Positions 8,428 through 16,604 of a stretch of 64,000 bases of DNA are shown in pieces (the stretch's first letter is position 1; each line of letters begins with the position of its first letter). The DNA lies in the NCBI RefSeq assembly GCF_002564045.1, contig NZ_PDJK01000002.1:3968001-4032000 (forward strand). Reading direction: 5' to 3'. The notes beneath the pieces were generated by a model. It saw only the letters and a program-made list of their open reading frames with translations. It did not search any database and had not been told where the DNA came from. A program made the position numbers and the translations under genes. Source of the DNA: Amycolatopsis sulphurea. GTDB lineage: Bacteria; Actinomycetota; Actinomycetes; Mycobacteriales; Pseudonocardiaceae.

Positions 8428-9224
8428 GTTTCCCCGACGCGCCGATCGGTGTCTTCGATTCCGGCGTCGGTGGTCTCACCGTCGCGCGCTCGATCCTTGA
8501 GCTGCTGCCTGCCGAGAAGCTGCGCTACGTCGGTGACACCGCCCGCAACCCATACGGCCCGCTGCCCATTGCCACAGCACGCGCGTACGCGCTCGAAGCG
8601 CTCGACAGTCTCGTCGAGAGTGGCGTGAAAGCGTTGGTGATCGCGTGCAACACGGCTTCGGCAGCGTGCTTGCGTGACGCGCGCGAGCGCTACGACGTGC
8701 CAGTGGTGGAGGTCGTGTTGCCTGCCGCGCGGAGGGCTGCGGTGGCCACACACAGTGGGCGCGTAGGCGTGATCGGCACCGAGGGCACTGTGCGTTCGAG
8801 AGCGTATGACGACGCCTTCGCGGCAGCTCCGGACGTACAGCTCACCAGTGTGGCTTGCCCACGCTTCGTCGACTTCGTCGAGCGCGGCATCACGTCGGGG
8901 CGGCAGATCCTCGGGCTCGCGCAGGGATACCTGCAGCCGTTGCTCGAAGCCGAGGTCGACACGCTCGTACTCGGGTGTACGCACTATCCGCTGCTGTCCG
9001 GCGTGCTGCAGATCGTCATGGGCCAGGACGTCACCCTGGTTTCGAGTGCCGACGAGACCGCGAAGGATCTTTACCGTGTGCTCACCGAGCGCGAGCTGCT
9101 CGTGGAACGAGCCGGCGCGCCGCAACACGAGTTCGTCGCGACCGGTTCGCCGGAACCGTTCACCAGGCTGGCGCAGCGGTTCATGGGTTTCGCGCCCGGT
9201 GTGCTGGCCCCGGCCAGCGCGTGA
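8424..9224 (+). CDS. murI: Glutamate racemase
   Basis: Makes D-glutamate for peptidoglycan. The protein is 266 aa. The two catalytic cysteines are C75 (IACNTASA) and C185 (LGCTHYPLL), and the start carries IGVFDSGVGGLTV. GTG 8424 overlaps the rhomboid stop. It is followed after 21 bp by the MBL phosphodiesterase. Confidence 0.96.
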   Translation: MSFPDAPIGVFDSGVGGLTVARSILELLPAEKLRYVGDTARNPYGPLPIATARAYALEALDSLVESGVKALVIACNTASAACLRDARERYDVPVVEVVLPAARRAAVATHSGRVGVIGTEGTVRSRAYDDAFAAAPDVQLTSVACPRFVDFVERGITSGRQILGLAQGYLQPLLEAEVDTLVLGCTHYPLLSGVLQIVMGQDVTLVSSADETAKDLYRVLTERELLVERAGAPQHEFVATGSPEPFTRLAQRFMGFAPGVLAPASA

Positions 9225-9245
9225 CGGCGGAGTTAGGGTGTCGGG

Positions 9246-10013
9246 GTGCGACTGACGATCCTCGGGTGCTCCGGCAGCGTCCCCGGGCCGAATGCCGCCG
9301 CGTCCGGGTACTTGCTGGAGGCGGAGGGTTTCCGGCTCGGGCTCGAACTCGGGAACGGGGCGTTCGCTCAGCTCCAGACCGTGCTCGATCCGTTCGAACT
9401 GGACGCGCTTCTCCTGTCGCACTTGCATTCCGACCATTGCGCAGACGTCAATGCGCTCACCGTGCTGCGGCGCTACCACCCGGCACCGCCGTACCCGGCC
9501 CGGCCGCGGCGGTTGCCGGTGTACGCGCCGCCGGACGCTCCGTCGCGTCTCGGGCATCTGTACGCGGCCGACCCTGCTGAACGAGCGTCCGTGGATCTGT
9601 CGGACGTGTACGAGTTCCATGCGCTGCGCGAAGAGACTGTGGTGATCGGGCCGTTCGACGTCACGGCAGTAGCGGTGTATCACCCGACGCCGGCGTTCGG
9701 CCTTCGCATCACGTACGGCGGCAGCATTCTTGCGTACACCGGTGATACCGGGAAGTGTCGCGTACTCGGCGAGCTGGCCGATGGCGTCGACGTACTGCTT
9801 TCTGAAGCGTCTTGGACGGATGGTGAGAACCGGCCCAAGGGCGTGCACCTTTCCGGTAAAGAAGCCGGTGAGCTGGCCAAGGAAGCCGGGGTCGGGCGGT
9901 TGCTGCTCACCCACATCGCGCCGTGGACCGACCGGCAGGCGGTGCTCGCCGAGGCGCGGGCGGTCTTTCCCGAAGCCGAGCTGGTGAGCCAGGGCGCGGT
10001 CTACGAGATCTGA
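9246..10013 (+). CDS. MBL-fold hydrolase, Rv1339-type cyclic nucleotide phosphodiesterase
   Basis: Metallo-beta-lactamase fold protein of 255 aa. The metal motif HLHSDH is at residues 59-64 (H59, H61, D63, H64), with later ligands in YHPTP, YTGDTG and LLLTHIAPW. By synteny and length it matches Rv1339, described as an atypical class II cAMP phosphodiesterase, so that activity is likely here, but this is transferred from the homologue. The GTG start at 9246 has only a weak upstream purine run. Confidence 0.88.
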   Translation: MRLTILGCSGSVPGPNAAASGYLLEAEGFRLGLELGNGAFAQLQTVLDPFELDALLLSHLHSDHCADVNALTVLRRYHPAPPYPARPRRLPVYAPPDAPSRLGHLYAADPAERASVDLSDVYEFHALREETVVIGPFDVTAVAVYHPTPAFGLRITYGGSILAYTGDTGKCRVLGELADGVDVLLSEASWTDGENRPKGVHLSGKEAGELAKEAGVGRLLLTHIAPWTDRQAVLAEARAVFPEAELVSQGAVYEI

Positions 10014-10051
10014 TCGCGGTTCTGCCGGGGGAAGGGCCTACAGTGCATCCC

Positions 10052-10828
10052 GTGGCGAGAAAAGACGGCAGGACCGACGACCAGCTCCGCGAGATCAAGA
10101 TCACCCGTGGGTTCCAGAAGTGGCCGGCCGGTTCGGTGCTCATCGAGTTCGGCAACACCCGCGTGCTGTGCGCGGCCAGCGTCACCGAGGGCGTGCCGCG
10201 CTGGCGGGCCGGCTCCGGGCTGGGCTGGGTGACCGCGGAGTACGCGATGCTGCCCTCGGCGACCAACACCCGCAGCGACCGCGAGTCGGTGAAGGGCCGC
10301 ATCGGCGGGCGTACGCACGAGATTTCCCGGCTCATCGGCCGTTCGCTGCGGGCCTGCATCGACCTGGCCGCCCTCGGCGAGAACACGATCGTGATCGACT
10401 GCGACGTGATCCAGGCCGACGGCGGCACCCGCACCGCGGCCGTGACCGGTGGCTACGTGGCGCTGGCCGACGCGATCACCTGGCTGGCCGCGGCGAACCG
10501 GCTGAACGACCCGAAGCCCCTGTCGGCTTCCGTGGCCGCCGTAAGCGTCGGCGTGGTCGATGGCCGTGTACGCCTGGACCTCCCGTACGAGGAGGACGCG
10601 CGCGCGGAGGTGGACATGAACGTGGTCGCCACCGATGCCGGCACCCTGATCGAGGTGCAGGGCACCGGCGAGGGCGCCACCTTCGCCCGGTCCACCTTGG
10701 ACACCATGCTGGACCTGGCGCAGGCTGGCTGCGCGGAGCTGACCGTCAAGCAGAACGAGGCGCTCGCCCTGCCCTATCCCGGTGAACTGCCCGAACCCCG
10801 GCCGGACAAGAAGAAGGGTGCGAAATGA
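10052..10828 (+). CDS. rph: Ribonuclease PH
   Basis: Phosphorolytic 3' exoribonuclease that trims tRNA precursors. The protein is about 258 aa, with VLIEFGNTRVLCAASV, the RESVKGRIGGRTHEISRLIGRSLRA block and IDCDVIQADGGTRTA. GTG 10052 aligns best with family N-termini; GTG 10043, three codons earlier, sits at better spacing from the GGGGGAAGGG purine run and may be the true start. It overlaps rdgB by four bases, so the two are co-translated. Confidence 0.95.
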   Translation: MARKDGRTDDQLREIKITRGFQKWPAGSVLIEFGNTRVLCAASVTEGVPRWRAGSGLGWVTAEYAMLPSATNTRSDRESVKGRIGGRTHEISRLIGRSLRACIDLAALGENTIVIDCDVIQADGGTRTAAVTGGYVALADAITWLAAANRLNDPKPLSASVAAVSVGVVDGRVRLDLPYEEDARAEVDMNVVATDAGTLIEVQGTGEGATFARSTLDTMLDLAQAGCAELTVKQNEALALPYPGELPEPRPDKKKGAK

Positions 10829-11433
10829 CCCGGGTCCTGCTGGCCACCCGCAATCAGAAGAAACTCGGTGAACTGCGCCGGATCCTGGCCGCCGAGGGCG
10901 TCGCCGGAATCGAGATCGTCGGATTGGCCGACATTCCGGAATTCCCGGAGGCCCCGGAAACCGCCCCTGATTTCGAAGGCAATGCGGTGGCCAAGGCCAG
11001 GGACGCAGTGGCGGCCACCGGCCTGCCCGCCATTGCCGATGATTCCGGCCTGGCCGTCGATGCGTTGAACGGAATGCCCGGTGTCCTCTCCGCCCGCTGG
11101 TCCGGAAAACACGGAGACGACGAAGCGAACCTGGACCTGGTGCTGGCCCAGCTGACCGACACTCCCGCCGCCCGCCGCGGCGCCGCCTTCGTCTGCGCCG
11201 CCGCCCTGGTCACCCCCACCGGCAAGGAAACCGTCGTCCGAGCCGAATGGCGCGGCACCCTGACCACGGAGAAACGGGGCACCAACGGCTTCGGCTACGA
11301 CCCCATCTTCACCCCCGACGGCAAGGACAAAACCTCGGCAGAACTCCACCCCGCCGAAAAGGACGAACAATCCCACCGAGGCAAAGCCCTACGCGCTTTA
11401 CTCCCGGAAATAGCAAAACTGGCCATCGCATAA
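10825..11433 (+). CDS. rdgB: XTP/dITP pyrophosphatase (HAM1/RdgB)
   Basis: House-cleaning enzyme that hydrolyses non-canonical purine triphosphates. The protein is 202 aa, with the N-terminal VLLATRNQKKLGEL and IADDSGLAVDALNG substrate site, then GTNGFGYDPIF. ATG 10825 overlaps the rph stop (ATGA). It ends the conserved series and is followed by a large hairpin. Confidence 0.96.
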   Translation: MTRVLLATRNQKKLGELRRILAAEGVAGIEIVGLADIPEFPEAPETAPDFEGNAVAKARDAVAATGLPAIADDSGLAVDALNGMPGVLSARWSGKHGDDEANLDLVLAQLTDTPAARRGAAFVCAAALVTPTGKETVVRAEWRGTLTTEKRGTNGFGYDPIFTPDGKDKTSAELHPAEKDEQSHRGKALRALLPEIAKLAIA

Positions 11434-11490
11434 CCCACACACAAGCGCGCCACCTCACACCGCCAGCGCACCCCGATCCGAAGCCTCCAC

Positions 11491-11550
11491 ACGGGCTGGA
11501 GCAGCTTGTCAAGGTACTCTTTCCCGTCTTGACAAGCTGCTCCAGCCCGT
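11491..11550. terminator. Long bidirectional hairpin between rdgB and bcp
   Basis: Two perfect 23-bp arms (11491-11513 and 11528-11550) around a 14-nt loop, between the ends of convergent genes. The length and perfection exceed the other terminators in the window. The most likely role is shared termination. Confidence 0.75.
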
Positions 11551-11613
11551 AGTCACAATCCCACTTCGGGGTGCCCGGTCCGCGGATCCGGCCTCCACGC
11601 CTCCCCGCTGAAG

Positions 11614-11636
11614 GCTGTGAAGGGCCCCTTCACAGC
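11614..11636. repeat. Single GTGAAGGG(G)CCCTTCAC palindrome
   Basis: Perfect 11-bp arms around one base, 38 bp beyond the bcp stop on its downstream side. It is one member of a palindrome family seen across the window and probably acts as a transcription terminator for bcp. Confidence 0.7.
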
Positions 11637-11673
11637 ACCCACCGGAGTGGAGAAGGTGCGCCCCCGCGGCGGG

Positions 11674-12147
11674 TCAGGAGGCGAGCCCGAGATCCCGGAT
11701 CAGCTTGGCGACGTGGCCGGTCGCGCGGACGTTGTAGAGCGCCTTGGCGATCTTGCCCTCCGCGTCGATGACGAAGGTCGAGCGGATCACGCCCTGCACG
11801 ATGCGGCCGTAGTTCTTCTTCTCGCCGAACGCGCCCCACGCGGTGAGCACCTGCTTGTCCGGATCGGACAGCAGCGGGAAGGTCAGCCCCTCGGCCTCGA
11901 CGAATTTGGCGAGCTTCTCCGGCTTGTCCGGGGAAATGCCGAGCACCTGGAAGCCGGCGTCGTTCAGCTCGGCGAGGCGGTCGCGGAAGTCGCAGGCCTG
12001 CTTCGTGCAGCCGGGCGTGCCCGCGGCCGGGTAGAAATACACCACCACGGACTCGCCGCGGAAGTCGCTCAGCGAGACGTCCTTGCCCGTGCTGTCGGGC
12101 AGGGTGAAGCCGGGGGCGGGGTCGCCGGGAGAAAGTCGCTCGGTCAT
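11674..12147 (-). CDS. bcp: Thioredoxin-dependent thiol peroxidase (Bcp/PrxQ)
   Basis: Reduces hydrogen and organic peroxides. The protein is 157 aa. Peroxidatic C47 in TPGCTKQAC and resolving C52 form the atypical 2-Cys PrxQ spacing, and the usual GDPAPGFTLPDSTG start is present. ATG 12147 lies 14 bases after the lipoprotein stop, so the two probably form a short operon. Confidence 0.95.
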   Translation of the reverse strand: MTERLSPGDPAPGFTLPDSTGKDVSLSDFRGESVVVYFYPAAGTPGCTKQACDFRDRLAELNDAGFQVLGISPDKPEKLAKFVEAEGLTFPLLSDPDKQVLTAWGAFGEKKNYGRIVQGVIRSTFVIDAEGKIAKALYNVRATGHVAKLIRDLGLAS

Positions 12148-12161
12148 GAGCGCAGCGTAAT

Positions 12162-12713
12162 TCAGGCGGTGCCGCCGTAGGAGACCACGGCGGGTTCGCT
12201 CGCGCTCGGCCGCAGCCACAGCTCCAGCCGGGCAGCCTGCGCGGGCACCGCGAACGCGATGGTGAACTGGGCCGAGCGGCCGGGCAGCAGGTCCTTGCCC
12301 GCGTCCGTGATCCCGCCGAGGCCCTGGGTGGCGTCCACGACCTGCTTGGCCTGCTGCCCGCCGATGGCCGCGGTGATCGCCAGCCCGGAGAGGCGGTAGG
12401 TGTCCGAGCCGTCGTTGCGCACTTCGACGGCGAACGACGCGGCGCGCGGGCTGCGCGGGTAGGCCGCCGCGCTCGGCTGGAACGAGCCCGGCGCGGACAC
12501 CGAGACGGTGATCCCGCTGGTGAACCGGTGCTCGGCGCCGAACTGCAGCTCGCCGGCGACCGGTGCGGTGGCGGGCTTGGCGGGCGCCCCGGCCGAGCCG
12601 CCGGAATCCGTGCCGAACGCGGCGGTGCTCTCCCGGACGTCGACCCCGCAGGCCGTCGCCAGGCACAGCAGGCAGGCGGACAGCAACAGCTTCGGGGTGC
12701 GCGGGGGCGCCAT
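12162..12713 (-). CDS. Lipoprotein of unknown function, beta-sandwich domain
   Basis: Exported lipoprotein of 183 aa. The signal peptide ends in a lipobox LATAC with the lipidated cysteine at residue 22. The mature part is an Ala/Ser/Pro-rich linker, then an immunoglobulin-like region (SFAVEVRNDGSDTYRLSGLAITAAIGG) resembling DUF4352-type domains. It is followed directly by bcp. The ligand or partner is unknown. Confidence 0.82.
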   Translation of the reverse strand: MAPPRTPKLLLSACLLCLATACGVDVRESTAAFGTDSGGSAGAPAKPATAPVAGELQFGAEHRFTSGITVSVSAPGSFQPSAAAYPRSPRAASFAVEVRNDGSDTYRLSGLAITAAIGGQQAKQVVDATQGLGGITDAGKDLLPGRSAQFTIAFAVPAQAARLELWLRPSASEPAVVSYGGTA

Positions 12714-12893
12714 CGCGGTTTACTCCAGTCGGGGTGGGGCGGGGAGTCCGTTCGGATCAATCGCCGGACGAACCCGGTCCACTCTGACCGCACTCGCAGC
12801 TGCACGGGCGGGAAGACGCGGACCTGGTGTACAGCCGTGGCCGATCCGTGATCGAAGAAGCACTGGGCGTGACAGTCGTCACTGAAGTGCAAC

Positions 12894-13076
12894 TCAGACG
12901 GCGAACGCGAACAACAGGATGAATACTGCGACGCCCCCGCCCCAGGCGACGATCAGCCAGCCGAAATCACGGACCGGGTCGACCGCCCGGCTCTCCTCAC
13001 CCGGGACGTACACCCCGCGGTTCTCGAACCAATCCGCGCAGGTGCGCAGGAGGTGCAGGGGATTACGTGACGGCAC
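12894..13076 (-). CDS. Small single-pass membrane protein
   Basis: 60-aa protein starting at GTG 13076, with GGGAGG at ideal spacing upstream. It has a basic N-terminus, a conserved-looking ENRGVYVPGEESRAVDPVRDFGWL segment (given in two parts: ENRGVYVPGEE and SRAVDPVRDFGWL) and one C-terminal transmembrane helix (GGGVAVFILLFAFAV). No family was recognised. The strong ribosome-binding site and clean topology argue that it is real. Confidence 0.65.
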   Translation of the reverse strand: MPSRNPLHLLRTCADWFENRGVYVPGEESRAVDPVRDFGWLIVAWGGGVAVFILLFAFAV

Positions 13077-13227
13077 GGGGCACCTCCCTGGTCTGGCTGC
13101 GGCCCCAGCCTACGGGCAGGGCCGATGAGCGCGCTCGCGACTGACCCGGGGAGGTGAAGACCGCGTGCCGATTGCTTCACGACCGTCGATCTGCGCTGGT
13201 CAGCGTCATGATCGCCAACTCGGGGCA

Positions 13228-13272
13228 AGTATTCCTTGACTTGAATATTCTCTGTGGTGAATACTACTTCCC
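13228..13272 (+). promoter_or_regulatory. Leaderless promoter overlapped by a three-part palindromic operator
   Basis: AGTATTC (13228-13234), GAATATTC (13243-13250) and GAATACT (13259-13265) are exactly symmetric about 13246.5, while the bases between them are not. TTGACT (13236-13241) and AATACT (13260-13265) read as -35 and -10 boxes with 18 bp spacing, and the -10 ends seven bases before ATG 13273. No ribosome-binding site is present, so a leaderless mRNA is likely. The operator is the probable binding site of the ArsR-type protein encoded next. Confidence 0.6.
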
Positions 13273-14085
13273 ATGGAACGGATCGCTGCCGCACTCGGGG
13301 ATGCCGCCCGGTGGCGGCTGGTGGAGTTGCTCGCCGAGCGGCCCCGCACGGTCGGCGAGCTGGCCGAGCTGGCCGGCCTGCGGCAGCCGCAGGCGACGAA
13401 GCATCTGCAGACCCTTGCGCGGGCCGGGCTGGTCGCGGTTTTCCCGCTCGGCCAGCGGCGGGTCTACGCCGCCGAGGCCGGCCCGTTGGGGCAGCTCGCG
13501 CGACGGGTGCAGGAAATGGTGCAGGCCATCGCCGAACAGGAAGGGGACCGTGACGTCCTCGGCCGGTATCGGGCCGCCATCGAGGCGGAAACCGTTGCGG
13601 CAGCAGGAGATCGGTGGGCGGACGGACGTTCCTTCACGTTTCGGCGTTCGCTGGATGCGTCGCCGGAAGCCGTCTGGCAGCAGTGGATCGAGCCGGAGCG
13701 TCTGGCGCGCTGGTGGGCTCCTCCGTCGATGACGGTCGCCGAGTGCGTGCTCGAACCCCGGCCGGGTGGCCGGGCGGTGCTCGAATACCGCGACAGCGAC
13801 GGGCGGTACCGCTCCGAAGGAACGGTCCACGCCGCGACGGAACCCGCTCAGCTCGCGTTCGAGCTGTCGGTGCTGGACGCGGCCGGCGTGGCCTTCTTCA
13901 CCGGCCACTACGACATGACGCTGACCGCGGTGCCCGGCGGGACCCGGCTGCAGCTGGACCTGCGCATTACCGACCTCACCGTCGAGGCGGTGCCGTTCAT
14001 CGCCGGGATCGAAACCGGCTGGGAACAAGTGCTCGACAATCTCGCCGCCGTTATCGGGGGCGCTCTGGGAAAGGAAGAGAAATGA
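13273..14085 (+). CDS. ArsR-family regulator fused to an SRPBCC (AHSA1-like) domain
   Basis: 270-aa two-domain protein. Residues 1-85 are a winged helix (MERIAAALGDAARWRLVELL, then ELAGLRQPQATKHLQTLARAG as the recognition helix). Residues 110-265 are an SRPBCC/activator-of-Hsp90-like hydrophobic-ligand fold (FTFRRSLDASPEAVWQQW; GWEQVLDNLAAVIG). The usual arrangement is two separate genes, ArsR then SRPBCC, so this is a natural fusion. It probably represses its own promoter through the flanking palindrome and responds to a small hydrophobic ligand; the ligand is unknown. It overlaps the RibD-like gene by four bases. Confidence 0.85.
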   Translation: MERIAAALGDAARWRLVELLAERPRTVGELAELAGLRQPQATKHLQTLARAGLVAVFPLGQRRVYAAEAGPLGQLARRVQEMVQAIAEQEGDRDVLGRYRAAIEAETVAAAGDRWADGRSFTFRRSLDASPEAVWQQWIEPERLARWWAPPSMTVAECVLEPRPGGRAVLEYRDSDGRYRSEGTVHAATEPAQLAFELSVLDAAGVAFFTGHYDMTLTAVPGGTRLQLDLRITDLTVEAVPFIAGIETGWEQVLDNLAAVIGGALGKEEK

Positions 14086-14675
14086 CCACGACCCGAAGAA
14101 TCACCGCGAACCTGAGCCTCACCCTTGACGGCCGCTACCACGGTCCCGGCGGCCCCGCCGACCTGAGCGCGATCGTGCCGTATGCGGTCAGCGAAACCGG
14201 CCGCAACCACCTCACGCGCATCTGGCAGCAGGCGACCACGGCCCTGCTCGGCCGGGGCAACGCGGAGGGATTCGTCGGCTACTGGTCGGCCGTCGCGGAC
14301 GACGAGACGGCCGATCCCCGTGATCGTGGATACGCGAAATGGCTGACCAGCGTGGAAAAAGTCGTCCTGTCGACCACCTGGACCGAGCCGCCGTGGGAAC
14401 ACACTCTCGTGCGGAACGCCCCCGCCGCCGACGTCGTTGCCGAGCTGAAGGCGGTGGGGGAGGGTGACATCCTGGTGAACAGCAGCGTCAGCGTGCTCAA
14501 ACCGCTGCTCTCCGCGGATCTGGTCGACCGGCTGTACCTGATGATCTGCCCGGAAATCGCCGGCAGTGGCGCGCGATTGTTCGAGGACGGCCTGCCGGGC
14601 ACCAGGTGGACGCTCGCCGACAAGGAAATCGGTGATCTGGGCGAACTCTCGCTGGTCTACGACCGCGTGCGCTGA
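14082..14675 (+). CDS. Dihydrofolate reductase-like / RibD C-terminal domain protein
   Basis: 197-aa NADPH-dependent reductase-fold protein (NLSLTLDGRYHGPGG; GDILVNSSVSVLKPLLSADLVDRL; CPEIAGSGARLF). ATG 14082 overlaps the stop of the ArsR-SRPBCC gene, so the two are an operon. Such proteins are often annotated as dihydrofolate reductase family, but the real substrate is usually unknown. The pairing with an ArsR-SRPBCC sensor is common in actinobacteria. Confidence 0.85.
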   Translation: MTTTRRITANLSLTLDGRYHGPGGPADLSAIVPYAVSETGRNHLTRIWQQATTALLGRGNAEGFVGYWSAVADDETADPRDRGYAKWLTSVEKVVLSTTWTEPPWEHTLVRNAPAADVVAELKAVGEGDILVNSSVSVLKPLLSADLVDRLYLMICPEIAGSGARLFEDGLPGTRWTLADKEIGDLGELSLVYDRVR

Positions 14676-14678
14676 GGG

Positions 14679-14903
14679 TCAGTTCCGGTAGCGGAACAGG
14701 ATCCGTCCGCGGTCGAGGTCGTACGGGCTGATCTCCACGAGGACCCGGTCGAAGGGCAGGATCTTGATGTAATTCTTCCGGATCTTCCCGCTGATGTGCG
14801 CGAGTACGTGGTGCCCGTTCTCCAGTTTCACCCGGAAGGTGGCGTTGCGAAGGCATTCGGTGACCGTGCCCTCGACTTCGATTCCTCCGGATTTTCCGGC
14901 CAT
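14679..14903 (-). CDS. infA: Translation initiation factor IF-1, divergent second copy, 5' signals removed by an IS
   Basis: 74-aa S1/OB-fold protein (EVEGTVTECLRNATFRVKLENG; VLAHISGKIRKNYIKILP; SPYDLDRGRILFRYRN). The main actinobacterial IF-1 lies in the ribosomal-protein region and is more conserved, so this is a paralogue. The IS element begins two bases upstream of the start codon. Joining the sequence across the IS restores a good site, GAAAGGAAACATC then ATG, directly after the GNAT gene stop. As it stands the start is preceded by CCCTCC with no ribosome-binding site, so expression is probably lost or much reduced. Confidence 0.85.
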   Translation of the reverse strand: MAGKSGGIEVEGTVTECLRNATFRVKLENGHHVLAHISGKIRKNYIKILPFDRVLVEISPYDLDRGRILFRYRN

Positions 14904-14904
14904 G

Positions 14905-15783
14905 GAGGGTTATTCAGGCAGCCGCATAGAAGTGCAGAGCGATTACCGTTGAGATGGTTTCCGCGAAGGTCTCAATGGGCCGTCGGTAGTCGGCGTGCAG
15001 GATCCTCCAGGTTTTGACGTTGGCGATGGTCTGCTCGATGACGTAGCGAATCTTGTTGATCTGGGTGTTGAATTCCTTCTCCCAGTCCAAGAGCTTGCGG
15101 TGCTTCGGCTTCTTGATCGGGGTGAGCATATAATTTCCCACGTATCCTTTGTCGCCCATCCAGTTGTCCGGATTCAGAGTCAGAAGCGCCCCGGATTCCT
15201 TCAGGCAGTACGTGTCGTGCCGGCGTCCTTCGATGGGATCGGAGATCCACGCGAGTCGTCCGTCAAGGGTGCAAGCGATCTGTACGTTCATGCCGGTCGT
15301 CTTGTGCTTGCCGGAGTACAGCTCCGGGCGATCGGCCCATGACCAGCACGGCAGCAGGGTTCCGTCCACGATGTACTGCGTCTGGTCGTCCAATTCGTCC
15401 GCCGTCGGCACGAACTTCCTGAGAACACGTTCTATCAGAGGCGTCATTCCGGTGATCGCACGACTGATTGTCGGTTGAGATACCTCGTACGCTTCCGCCA
15501 GTTCGGCCTGAACCCGATTGCATCGCATGTATGTCAGCGCGATCACCGCCGAGTTGAACAGGCCCAGAATCGGTGGCCACCTACGCTGCTCAGCTGTGGT
15601 ATCCATGTCGACCAACCCGCACAGGTCGGTGATCTGCTCGATGGTAAGTCCAGTGGTATGATACATGTTAGGCGGTCCGTTTTTGTGAGTACTGAGTGTG
15701 GAAACCCAATTCTCTCAATAAACGGGCCGCCGTTCATGTTGACACGCCGGAAACGGCAATCTCAGGTGCCGTGAATAAGCCTC
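14905..15783 (-). mobile_element. IS5-type insertion sequence, intact copy 1 (879 bp)
   Basis: Ends are imperfect inverted repeats (GAGGGTTATTCAGG / GAGGCTTATTCACG). A 3-bp target duplication ATG flanks it (14902-14904 and 15784-15786). One transposase ORF fills the element. It differs from copy 2 at one base (15166), a silent change, so transposition was recent. The 3-bp duplication fits the IS1031/ISL2 groups of the IS5 family. Confidence 0.9.
14914..15666 (-). CDS. IS5-family transposase (DDE_Tnp_4 type)
   Basis: 250-aa transposase. An N-terminal helix-turn-helix (AELAEAYEVSQPTISRAI) is followed by an RNase H-like catalytic core, with likely acidic residues in IVDGTLLP, MGDKGYVG and VIEQTIANVK. 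The ATG start at 15666 gives a complete protein, unlike the second copy. Confidence 0.9.
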   Translation of the reverse strand: MYHTTGLTIEQITDLCGLVDMDTTAEQRRWPPILGLFNSAVIALTYMRCNRVQAELAEAYEVSQPTISRAITGMTPLIERVLRKFVPTADELDDQTQYIVDGTLLPCWSWADRPELYSGKHKTTGMNVQIACTLDGRLAWISDPIEGRRHDTYCLKESGALLTLNPDNWMGDKGYVGNYMLTPIKKPKHRKLLDWEKEFNTQINKIRYVIEQTIANVKTWRILHADYRRPIETFAETISTVIALHFYAAA

Positions 15784-15800
15784 ATGATGTTTCCTTTCGG

Positions 15801-16604
15801 TCAGGCGTTCGGTGTTCCGGGGAGAACCAGCTCAAGCGTGCTGGAATTCCACTGGGCACCGATGCCTTCGAATAATGTGCGTGCCGCTTCGCCGGATTCG
15901 TCGGCTTCCGCCGAAGCGGTGGTGATTCCGGCGTGATACAGGGCGCCGAATACGGACGCGAGCAATGCCCGGCCGGTACCACGCCGCCGTTGCCCGGCCC
16001 GGACCGCGACCAGCCCGATGCGCGGTTGCCGGAGCGGGACCACCCGCACCAGCCCGACATACTCCTCGCCGAGCGCGGCGACGCAGTACTTCAGCGGGTC
16101 GACCAACGGTGTCCCGTCCGCCCGCGCGAGAACCTCGGCGGGCATGGAATCCCACCCCGCAGTCGCTTCGACCTCGGCCCGAATCGCTTGATACGCCGCA
16201 CGAAGCGCCGTTTCCCGCGCGGTTCCGGCGGGCAGGATCCGCACGCCATCCGGCGGGACGACCGAGTCAAGACCGGTGCTCCGTGGATCCGTGGCTATGC
16301 GGTATTCCCGCTTCCGTCGGTGGACGGAGAACCCGGCCTGCCGCCAGTTCGCATGTGATTCCGCATCGGCTTCGGGAAGGACGGTGTACAGCGGCCTGGG
16401 CAATTCCGCCTTCGCCACTTCGACGAGCTGTTCGAAAACCTCGTCATGCCAGGAATCGATGCCCAGAAACAGCCGCCCGTCCGGCCGAGGACAAACCTCC
16501 GCACGCCCGACGACGCGATCGCCGTCCACCGCATGCCATTGCCGATCCGCGACGCGGGTGAACACCACGGCGCCGCGGCCGGAATCGAGATACGCCGAAT
16601 TCAT
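15801..16604 (-). CDS. GNAT family N-acetyltransferase, two-domain
   Basis: 267-aa acetyltransferase. The C-terminal half holds the acetyl-CoA loop (GLVAVRAGQRRRGTGRALL, near residue 195); the N-terminal half looks like a degenerate second GNAT fold. ATG 16604 follows GAAAGG. Before the IS insertion its stop (15801) lay about 15 bases upstream of the infA paralogue, so the two were an operon, which hints at a ribosome- or translation-linked substrate. That substrate is not known. Confidence 0.85.
   Translation of the reverse strand: MNSAYLDSGRGAVVFTRVADRQWHAVDGDRVVGRAEVCPRPDGRLFLGIDSWHDEVFEQLVEVAKAELPRPLYTVLPEADAESHANWRQAGFSVHRRKREYRIATDPRSTGLDSVVPPDGVRILPAGTARETALRAAYQAIRAEVEATAGWDSMPAEVLARADGTPLVDPLKYCVAALGEEYVGLVRVVPLRQPRIGLVAVRAGQRRRGTGRALLASVFGALYHAGITTASAEADESGEAARTLFEGIGAQWNSSTLELVLPGTPNA

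Noticed and set aside
13228..13265. Riboswitch upstream of the ArsR-SRPBCC gene
   Set aside because: The distance to the start is too short and the symmetry is that of a DNA operator; a leaderless transcript leaves no room for an aptamer.
15263..15580. 105-codon frame inside the IS5-type element, present in both copies
   Set aside because: It shares the strand with the transposase but in another frame, and exists twice only because the element is duplicated.
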